Source of the DNA: Thalassolituus sp. UBA1087
Lineage (GTDB): Bacteria; Pseudomonadota; Gammaproteobacteria; Pseudomonadales; Oceanobacteraceae
Direction: 5' to 3'
DNA length: 64,000 nt
NCBI GenBank assembly: GCA_002314145.1
Contig: DCCG01000028.1
Coordinates: forward strand, 62,001-126,000
This document shows, one piece after another, positions 1 through 4,911 of this stretch; positions within the stretch are counted from its first letter, which is position 1, and each line of letters starts with the position of its first letter. The notes beneath the pieces are model-generated. The model saw nothing but the letters and a program-made list of their open reading frames with translations. It was not told the origin of the DNA and ran no database searches. A program made the translations under genes and the position numbers.

Positions 1-537
1 GAAATGCTGGCACTGGCACAGGATCAGTTTGCCGCCGGAAACCTGCCGTTAAACAGCCGGCAATGTTCACTACAGGACGTGAATAATGACTTCCCCGGCG
101 AATTCGACATCGTGCTTAATCACGCCGTTCTGGAATGGCTGGAAGACCCTTTTGCTGCCCTGCCCCTGCTGAGCGATAAAGTAAAACCCGGCGGCTGGTT
201 GTCGCTGATGTTTTATAACCTGCACGGCCATCAATGGCGGCAGGTCATGAATGGCCGCACCCACGCGCCGTTATCGGCCAATCAGCGCCTGCGTGAAGAG
301 GGAAATTCGCCTCAGCATCCACTCGACCCGGATCGTATTGAAAGCGCGCTGCAGACACTTGGTTTTAAGGTACAGCGCTGGCGTGGTATCCGCTGTGTTC
401 ATGACCACATGCACCAGAAGATCCGCGAGCGTATCAGCCAGGAAAAGGTCAATGCCGCCGACCTGGAATTTGGTCTGCAGGAACCTTACCGCCGCCTCGG
501 CCGCTATGTGCACTTTCTGGCGCAGAAGCAATACTGA
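1..537 (+). CDS. cmoM: tRNA 5-carboxymethoxyuridine methyltransferase CmoM, C-terminal part
   Basis: The reading frame is open from the first base and ends in TGA at 535-537, so the N-terminus with the first SAM-binding glycine motif lies outside the window. The visible 178 residues resemble the CmoM (formerly SmtA) class I methyltransferases, which methylate the carboxyl of cmo5U34 in tRNA. Visible landmarks are the strand FDIVLNHAVLEWLEDP (motif II/post-I region), the KPGGWLSLMFYN motif and a C-terminus with GIRCVHDHM and YRRLGRYVHFLA. The family is about 260 residues, so roughly 80 residues are missing. A related SAM methyltransferase is the main alternative, but the C-terminal motifs favour CmoM. 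Confidence 0.82.
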   Translation, partial: EMLALAQDQFAAGNLPLNSRQCSLQDVNNDFPGEFDIVLNHAVLEWLEDPFAALPLLSDKVKPGGWLSLMFYNLHGHQWRQVMNGRTHAPLSANQRLREEGNSPQHPLDPDRIESALQTLGFKVQRWRGIRCVHDHMHQKIRERISQEKVNAADLEFGLQEPYRRLGRYVHFLAQKQY

Positions 538-1281
538 TCAGGGGGTGTCTTGCAGTCCGGCCTGTAGCGCCCGGATAAAGGATTCAGCCAGTGGATGACG
601 CCTGTTGATATAAAGCGTTAACGGGTAGACCGCCGCCGGCGGATCGGTAAATTGCAGCGCCTCCGCATCCAGACCTTCCTCAGCAGCAAAATAATAGCCG
701 GTTTCCTCTAACGCCTGAACGAAGTCTGCCCGGCCTGTGGCCAACATATGCAGTCCCTGGCGCACATGATTCACCGTCATAACCGTCATACCGGCAGACA
801 CCAGTCTTTTTTCAGTATTACTTTCCGTCAGAGCGCGCATTAAGACCACGCGCTTCCCGCTGAAGCGTTCCAGGTCCTGCCATATAAAAGGGCTGTCTTT
901 ACGCAGGCGGAAAAAACCACTTTTGATATAGCCTGATTGCAAGCTCATCGACATCACATCCGTCCGGCCCGCCGGCACCGGCATAAAGCTGAATAACCAG
1001 TCATCGTTATGACGGGTATACTTCAGCAGTCTCGGGGGTGGCAGAAACACCGGATCGAACTGCCAGCAGCAGTGTTGCTGTAACAGCTGCTGAAGAACCA
1101 CAAAAGAGCGGCCGAATCCCGGCAGATCGGGCGACAGAAACGGCGGATATTCAATCGCCACCGCCTTTGCCCGGAATACACTGCTGTCATTGCGCTCCGT
1201 TGCTGCTGACAAGGTACTGCTGGCGGCCACAGCCAGGGTCAGCACAAACGCGCGCTGCAGGTCACGGATTAAACTGCTCAT
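538..1281 (-). CDS. Periplasmic substrate-binding-like protein (SBP family 3 type)
   Basis: This 247-residue protein begins with a Sec signal peptide (about residues 1-27, ending near STLSA). The rest looks like the small bacterial extracellular solute-binding family 3 proteins found beside sensors and transporters. No transporter permease or ATPase adjoins it, so a ligand cannot be named and it may be an orphan sensor-type binding protein. I chose the ATG at 1281 because a GGGAG ribosome-binding site lies five bases upstream. The in-frame GTG at 1287 sits too close to that site. It converges tail to tail with cmoM: the two stop codons are adjacent. Confidence 0.6.
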   Translation of the reverse strand: MSSLIRDLQRAFVLTLAVAASSTLSAATERNDSSVFRAKAVAIEYPPFLSPDLPGFGRSFVVLQQLLQQHCCWQFDPVFLPPPRLLKYTRHNDDWLFSFMPVPAGRTDVMSMSLQSGYIKSGFFRLRKDSPFIWQDLERFSGKRVVLMRALTESNTEKRLVSAGMTVMTVNHVRQGLHMLATGRADFVQALEETGYYFAAEEGLDAEALQFTDPPAAVYPLTLYINRRHPLAESFIRALQAGLQDTP

Positions 1282-1464
1282 AAACACTCCCGTATTGCAC
1301 CGGTCACCCGGTCTGACATGCCACAGAGCGTAGTCTTAGTCAGCGGCTGATGGTCACTATTCAGTGGAGCAAAAGAAATCCATTGTGAAAATACTTATTA
1401 AAGCCGGTTTGCGATCAGCAGCCGCAATGCGTCATTCTGTCCGCCATCACAATGAGGCAGATTC

Positions 1465-1968
1465 ATGAAGATTCTTATCAGTGCCTGTCTGGCCGGACAG
1501 GCCGTGCGCTACGACGGTCAGGCAAACGCCAGTAAAGTCAGGCATATCCAACAGCAGCTCCGGCAATGGCGGCAGCAGAACCGGCTGGTTGAGGTCTGCC
1601 CGGAACTGGCCGGGGGCTTGCCGGTGCCACGACCTGCGGCAGAAATCATCGCCGCCAGCGGTGCCGCTGTGTTATCCGGAAACGGGGTGATACGTACCGC
1701 CAGTGGCGACGATGTTACCCGGCCTTTTGTCACTGGCGCGCAGAAAACCCTGCAGACAGCTCTGCAGCAAGGGGCTGTCGCCGCTCTGCTGGCCGCACGC
1801 TCCCCCTCGTGTGGGGCTGACGGTATTTACGATGGCAGCTTCAGCGGCCAAATAACGCCGGGACAGGGGGTTACCGCCGCCCTGCTGGAACAGCACGGAA
1901 TCCGTTGTTTTACCCCGCAACAGTTTGATCTGCTGGAACAGTATCTGCTGGCTCAGGATGAGGGTTAA
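1465..1968 (+). CDS. DUF523 domain protein
   Basis: A 167-residue protein that fills one DUF523 domain. The family signatures are the N-terminal ISACLAGQAVRYDGQ (conserved Cys8 and RYDG) and the later cysteine in RSPSCG near residue 112. The PELAGGLPVPRPAAEI segment is also typical. Its biochemical function is unknown to me. The conserved cysteines suggest thiol or metal chemistry, which is inference. A GAGG ribosome-binding site precedes the ATG. It is the last plus-strand gene before the repeat region, and nothing downstream is co-directional with it. Confidence 0.8.
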   Translation: MKILISACLAGQAVRYDGQANASKVRHIQQQLRQWRQQNRLVEVCPELAGGLPVPRPAAEIIAASGAAVLSGNGVIRTASGDDVTRPFVTGAQKTLQTALQQGAVAALLAARSPSCGADGIYDGSFSGQITPGQGVTAALLEQHGIRCFTPQQFDLLEQYLLAQDEG

Positions 1969-2040
1969 CTCAGTCAACAGAGATGTTTGCGCTCACAACC
2001 TGACGAACAGCGTTCTGACACTGACTCCGGTAGCGCCCTT

Positions 2041-2060
2041 AAGACTTTCAAAGACTTTCA
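2041..2060. repeat. 10-bp perfect tandem duplication
   Basis: The decamer aagactttca occurs twice in a row. It lies just beyond the decayed edge of the tRNA-tail repeats and has no other visible function. Confidence 0.8.
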
Positions 2061-2134
2061 CGGCGTCTTCATCGCCTCCCGCCAGACAAGGTCGAAAACG
2101 TTTCCGATATATTCAGGAGTAAAGACTCCGGGAT

Positions 2135-2200
2135 GTTTCTGGAAAATCAGGAATTGAAGGCTTCGGAGGCGTTTCTGAGAAATGGCGCGCCCGGGAGGAT
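2135..2200 (-). repeat. tRNA-tail repeat copy C (48-bp flank plus 18-bp tRNA 3' end)
   Basis: Positions 2135-2182 match the second half of the conserved flank (gtttctggaaaatc...gtttctgagaaa). Positions 2183-2200 match the last 18 bases of the real tRNA-Arg gene, CCA included, with one mismatch (17 of 18 by my count). Read on the minus strand, it is a tRNA 3' terminus followed by the tRNA's own downstream flank. It begins 256 bp beyond the corresponding point of copy B. Confidence 0.85.
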
Positions 2201-2346
2201 GACTAGCGCCCTTCGGGCCGTCGTCGCAGGCTCCGACGTTCTTTCCGCTCGCAAGCTCGCTACTGGTGTCTCTCCGGCGTCCTGCCTTCGCCCCTGCGGG
2301 CACCTTCGGTGGACCAAATTGTTCCCGGCAATTTGTCGAACCTGAG

Positions 2347-2450
2347 GAGGTTCTCATCCGACCAAGCGCGTTACAGCGGCTTCAAAAAACGTTTCTGGAA
2401 AATCAGGCATTGAAGGCTTCGGGGGCGTTTCTGAGAAGTGGCGGGAGGAT
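2347..2450 (-). repeat. tRNA-tail repeat copy B (92-bp flank plus shortened tRNA 3' end)
   Basis: Positions 2347-2438 match copy A (2526-2617) base for base with about seven differences and no gaps, at an offset of exactly 179 bp. The adjoining tRNA-tail remnant at 2439-2450 keeps the CCA end and the ggaggat of the T-arm but has lost about six bases between them. The flank includes gaacctgaggaggttc (2339-2354), a small hairpin that resembles a rearranged T-arm. Confidence 0.87.
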
Positions 2451-2525
2451 GTGCTACCGGTCGCAAGCGACCTGGCCTTCGGCCTACGCGCTCTGCGTTC
2501 GCAGGCTCACTCCGAGTCGAACCGG

Positions 2526-2617
2526 GAGGTTCTCATCCGACCAAGCGCGCTACAGCGGCTTCGAAAAACGTTTCTGGAAAATCCGAAATTGAAGACTTCG
2601 GGGGCGTTTCTGAGAAA
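2526..2617 (-). repeat. tRNA-tail repeat copy A, abutting the functional tRNA-Arg gene
   Basis: The 92-bp 3' flank that directly follows the CCA end of the distal tRNA-Arg gene. It is the reference for copies B and C. On the RNA strand it starts with a short uuucu/agaaa palindrome and contains a gcgcgcuu...ggucgg stretch like the tRNA 5' half. The same flank is not present behind the other tRNA-Arg gene at 2759. Confidence 0.85.
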
Positions 2618-2694
2618 TGGCGCGCTCGGGAGGATTCGAACCTCCGACCGCCTGGTTCGTAGCCAGGTACTCTATCCAGCTGAGCTACGAGCGC
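2618..2694 (-). tRNA. tRNA-Arg(ACG), distal copy
   Basis: 77 bases with an encoded CCA. The 7-bp acceptor stem is gcgctcg/cgagcgc, the D-arm starts gctcagctgg, the anticodon loop is CTACGAA with anticodon ACG (read as ICG after deamination), and the T-loop is ttcgaat. It is identical to the copy at 2759-2835. It is transcribed last in the cluster and its 3' end is the source of the downstream repeats. Confidence 0.97.
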
Positions 2695-2758
2695 GCATCA
2701 GACACTAACAATTTGCCCCGTCCGGGTAACGAAAGACATTCAATCTTGAGGGAAAGAA

Positions 2759-2835
2759 TGGCGCGCTCGGGAGGATTCGAACCTCCGACCGCCTGGTTCG
2801 TAGCCAGGTACTCTATCCAGCTGAGCTACGAGCGC
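2759..2835 (-). tRNA. tRNA-Arg(ACG), proximal copy
   Basis: Same 77-base sequence, anticodon ACG and encoded CCA as the distal copy. The two genes are 64 bases apart and identity extends only a few bases past each end, so they are kept identical or arose recently. The spacer between them does not carry the downstream repeat. Confidence 0.97.
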
Positions 2836-2918
2836 GCATCGTCGTGGGGCGCGTATTATAGGGTTCGTCCGGGGACTGTCAACTACCTGTAATACACATC
2901 TGCTGAGAGCAGAAAGTG

Positions 2919-3008
2919 TGGCGGAGAGAGAGGGATTCGAACCCTCGATAGGGGTAAACCTATACGCCCTTAGCAGGGGCGCGCCTTCAGCCACTCGGCC
3001 ATCTCTCC
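2919..3008 (-). tRNA. tRNA-Ser(GCT)
   Basis: 90 bases with an encoded CCA: acceptor ggagaga/tctctcc, anticodon GCT in cctGCTAAgg, and the long variable arm typical of serine tRNAs (gtataggtttaccccta). It is first in the three-tRNA cluster and lies next to csrA, as in many relatives. Confidence 0.97.
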
Positions 3009-3022
3009 GGAACACGGCGCGC

Positions 3023-3050
3023 ATAATACCACGTTCTTACAAAATTCAAA
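3023..3050 (-). promoter_or_regulatory. Probable sigma70 promoter of the tRNA cluster
   Basis: On the minus strand a TATTAT -10 box (3023-3028) lies about 15 bases upstream of the tRNA-Ser 5' end. A TTGAAT/TTTGAA -35 candidate lies 15-16 bases further up, preceded by an A/T-rich stretch (3051-3070) like an UP element. The bases after the -10 box are GCGCGCC, a GC-rich discriminator as found on stringently controlled stable-RNA promoters. The spacer is a little short. Confidence 0.55.
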
Positions 3051-3079
3051 GGGAAAATTTTATAAAAATTAAGGCCTTA

Positions 3080-3103
3080 CCTCCGAGAAGGAATACTCAG
3101 AGG
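3080..3103 (-). terminator. Hairpin after csrA, possible terminator
   Basis: An 8-bp stem (cctctgag/ctcggagg on the RNA strand, one G-U pair) with an 8-base loop, 17 bases after the csrA stop. The U-run (aauuuuuau) starts only about 11 bases later, so termination may be partial. It overlaps the upstream part of the tRNA promoter. Confidence 0.45.
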
Positions 3104-3120
3104 CAGGTTACCGGGACGTA

Positions 3121-3324
3121 TCAGTAGTTGCCGTTGGGCTCGGAAGCGCCACCACCGTTTTTCTCGCCCTGAATGCGCTGATAAATTTCTTCACGGTGTA
3201 CCGCAACTTCTTTCGGGGCGTTGACGCCAATCCGTACCTGGTTTCCTTTAACGCCTAAGACGGTCACAGTGACGTCGTCACCGACCATCAATGTTTCGCC
3301 TACGCGACGGGTCAAAATAAGCAT
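3121..3324 (-). CDS. csrA: Carbon storage regulator CsrA/RsmA
   Basis: A 67-residue RNA-binding protein of the CsrA family. It represses or activates translation by binding GGA motifs in mRNA leaders and acts as a homodimer. The whole family domain is present: MLILTRRVGETLMVGDD with Leu4 and Arg6/Arg7, the central VLGVKGNQVRIGVNAPKEVAVHREEIYQRI with Arg44, and a short polar C-terminal tail. It sits between lysC and a tRNA-Ser gene, the usual position in this bacterial group. The start codon follows an AGGAG site that is itself part of a small hairpin (see separate entry). Confidence 0.97.
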   Translation of the reverse strand: MLILTRRVGETLMVGDDVTVTVLGVKGNQVRIGVNAPKEVAVHREEIYQRIQGEKNGGGASEPNGNY

Positions 3325-3347
3325 AGGAGTTCTCCTGACATTCCTGT
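3325..3347 (-). promoter_or_regulatory. csrA leader: RBS hairpin with GGA motifs
   Basis: On the RNA strand the ribosome-binding site AGGAG pairs with CUCCU around a two-base loop, directly before the AUG. A second GGA lies about 9 bases upstream in acaGGAaugucaGGAg. CsrA proteins bind such paired GGA sites, so this looks like an autoregulatory site. Binding is inferred, not shown. Confidence 0.5.
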
Positions 3348-3425
3348 TCGTTACTAGGGTGCTATGGTGGCTTGCGCCGGTGTCCTCAGTCCCATACCTC
3401 AGTATTGACCAAAAAAGTCAGATTT

Positions 3426-3438
3426 AAATACGGTATTT
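3426..3438. promoter_or_regulatory. 13-bp perfect palindrome between csrA and lysC
   Basis: AAATACGGTATTT, symmetrical around a central G, about 100 bases upstream of csrA. It could be an operator or part of the csrA promoter. No regulator can be named. Confidence 0.3.
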
Positions 3439-3497
3439 GAGAACATTTAGTTATTAGAGAGCGACCAATCATTGGCGCTCTCCGGCAGGCAGGAAAG

Positions 3498-4730
3498 TTA
3501 CTCTTCCGTTGCCTCAGCATCCAGACCGAAGGCTGTGTGCAGTGCACGCACCGCCAGTTCCAGATACTTTTCTGCAATCACAACAGAAATTTTAATTTCT
3601 GAGGTTGTGATGGCGAGAATATTGATATTTTCGTCAGCCAATACTTTAAACATTTTACTGGCCACACCAGCGTGCGAACGCATCCCTACCCCTACCATTG
3701 ACACCTTACAGATATCATCAGTTCCGGTGACTTCACGGGCATTGAGTTCAGCAGCCACATCTTTAAGGATTTTCAGGGCTTTCTGGTATTCACTACGATT
3801 GATCGTAAAGGTGAAATCCGTGGTGCCATCTGCCGATACGTTCTGCACGATCATGTCGACTTCAATATTGGCATCACTGACCGGTACCAGAATACGCGAG
3901 GCAACCCCCGGTACATCCGGTACGCCTTTAACGGTCACTTTTGCTTCGTCGCGGTTAAACGCGATACCTGAAATAACGGGATTTTCCACGGAGCTGTTCT
4001 CCTCCATCGTGATCAGGGTGCCGTTGCCTTCTTTAAAGGAAGAAAGCACGCGCAGCGGTACTTTGTATTTGCCGGCGAATTCGACTGAGCGGATCTGCAG
4101 GACTTTAGAACCCAGGCTGGCCATTTCCAGCATTTCTTCAAAGGTCACTTTTTCCATGCGTTTAGCCGCCGGAACAACACGCGGGTCAGTGGTATAGACA
4201 CCGTCGACATCAGTGTAGATCTGACACTCATCCGCACCCAGAGCCGCTGCCAGCGCTACGCCGGTGGTATCGGAACCGCCGCGACCGAGCGTGGTGATGT
4301 TGTTGTCATCATCAATCCCCTGGAAGCCGGCAACGATCACCACGCCTCCGGCATCCAGCTGTTTGCGCATGGAGGTGGTATCAATATCCTCGATACGGGC
4401 CTTCATGTAGGCATTATCGGTCTTGATTCCCACCTGCCAGCCGGTAAAGGAGCGCGCATCCACGCCTCGCTTCTGCAGTGCCATGGACAGCAAAGCGATG
4501 GTGACCTGTTCACCGGTGGATACCAGCACGTCCATTTCGCGCGGGTCAGGTGTTTCAGAAATATCTTTCGCCAGCGCAATCAGACGATTGGTTTCACCGC
4601 TCATAGCGGACACAGCAACCACGACCTGATGGCCGGCATCATGGAAAGACTTCACTTTATCGGCGACCGCTTCAATACGTTCTGTTGTACCAACAGAAGT
4701 GCCGCCGTATTTCTGTACGTATAGCGCCAT
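3498..4730 (-). CDS. lysC: Aspartate kinase
   Basis: The enzyme phosphorylates L-aspartate, the first step towards lysine, threonine and methionine. The 410-residue length fits the monofunctional class found next to csrA. The N-terminal kinase domain starts with KYGGTSVG (about residues 7-14) and includes SGETNR and the GRGGSDTTGVALAAAL loop. The C-terminal half holds two ACT domains (about 265-400) for amino-acid feedback control. It is separated from alaS by a strong terminator, so it probably has its own promoter. There is about 170 bp between its stop and csrA. No lysine riboswitch was recognised upstream. Confidence 0.96.
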   Translation of the reverse strand: MALYVQKYGGTSVGTTERIEAVADKVKSFHDAGHQVVVAVSAMSGETNRLIALAKDISETPDPREMDVLVSTGEQVTIALLSMALQKRGVDARSFTGWQVGIKTDNAYMKARIEDIDTTSMRKQLDAGGVVIVAGFQGIDDDNNITTLGRGGSDTTGVALAAALGADECQIYTDVDGVYTTDPRVVPAAKRMEKVTFEEMLEMASLGSKVLQIRSVEFAGKYKVPLRVLSSFKEGNGTLITMEENSSVENPVISGIAFNRDEAKVTVKGVPDVPGVASRILVPVSDANIEVDMIVQNVSADGTTDFTFTINRSEYQKALKILKDVAAELNAREVTGTDDICKVSMVGVGMRSHAGVASKMFKVLADENINILAITTSEIKISVVIAEKYLELAVRALHTAFGLDAEATEE

Positions 4731-4814
4731 GGCGTTCCGGACTGACTGTAATAAAAAAGGGCGCTAATTAAACAACAATTGCTCAGCGCATGAAAGATGC
4801 CGTGCCGGCTATTT

Positions 4815-4844
4815 GAGTACACCCAGGTCAACAGGCGTGTACTC
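4815..4844. other. Inverted repeat upstream of lysC
   Basis: The octamers gagtacac and gtgtactc are perfect inverted repeats 14 bases apart, between the alaS terminator and lysC. It may be an operator or a transcript hairpin in the lysC leader. Its role is unknown. Confidence 0.35.
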
Positions 4845-4853
4845 CCGGGGACG

Positions 4854-4878
4854 AAAAAACGGGCCGCAGCCCGTTTTT
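4854..4878 (-). terminator. Rho-independent terminator after alaS
   Basis: The stem aaaaacgggc/gcccgttttt with a four-base loop, about 33 bases past the alaS stop. The flanking A and T runs make it work on paper in both directions. Confidence 0.85.
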
Positions 4879-4911
4879 CTATATTACCAAACAGTTATGG
4901 AACGCTCTGTC

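Larger units (their letters stand above)
1969..2617. other. Gene-free, hairpin- and repeat-rich region downstream of the tRNA-Arg genes
   Basis: About 650 bases without a believable gene. From 2135 on it consists of reiterated copies of the 3' flank of the neighbouring tRNA-Arg gene, separated by variable segments rich in short GC hairpins with tetraloop-like tips (for example cgcccttcgggcc near 2206, ggtcgcaagcgacc at 2459 and ggccttcggcc at 2473). A more decayed match to the repeat core is visible at about 2091-2117. The part from 1969 to 2090 shows only a 10-bp tandem duplication. The short open frames here are by-products of the repeats. Confidence 0.75.

Noticed and set aside
2135..2617. 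Possible CRISPR array
   Set aside because: Only two to three copies, units of 179 and 256 bp, long 92-bp repeats containing tRNA sequence, and no cas genes nearby.
2618..2694. Integrative-element attachment site (duplicated tRNA 3' end)
   Set aside because: Repeated tRNA tails can mark att sites, but no integrase, phage or cargo gene lies between the copies. The regular spacing and shared flanks fit tandem duplication better.
2437..2892. Several short open frames across the tRNA genes and repeats, with predicted segments such as GRIRTSDRLVRSQV or ARSGGFEPPTAWF
   Set aside because: They are read through tRNA-Arg genes in antisense and through repeat copies. Such peptides are a well-known artefact of automated gene calling. 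No ribosome-binding site or family supports them.
4731..4911. Lysine riboswitch before lysC
   Set aside because: The leader is too short and only shows an 8-bp inverted repeat and the alaS terminator. The many-stem L-box architecture is not there.
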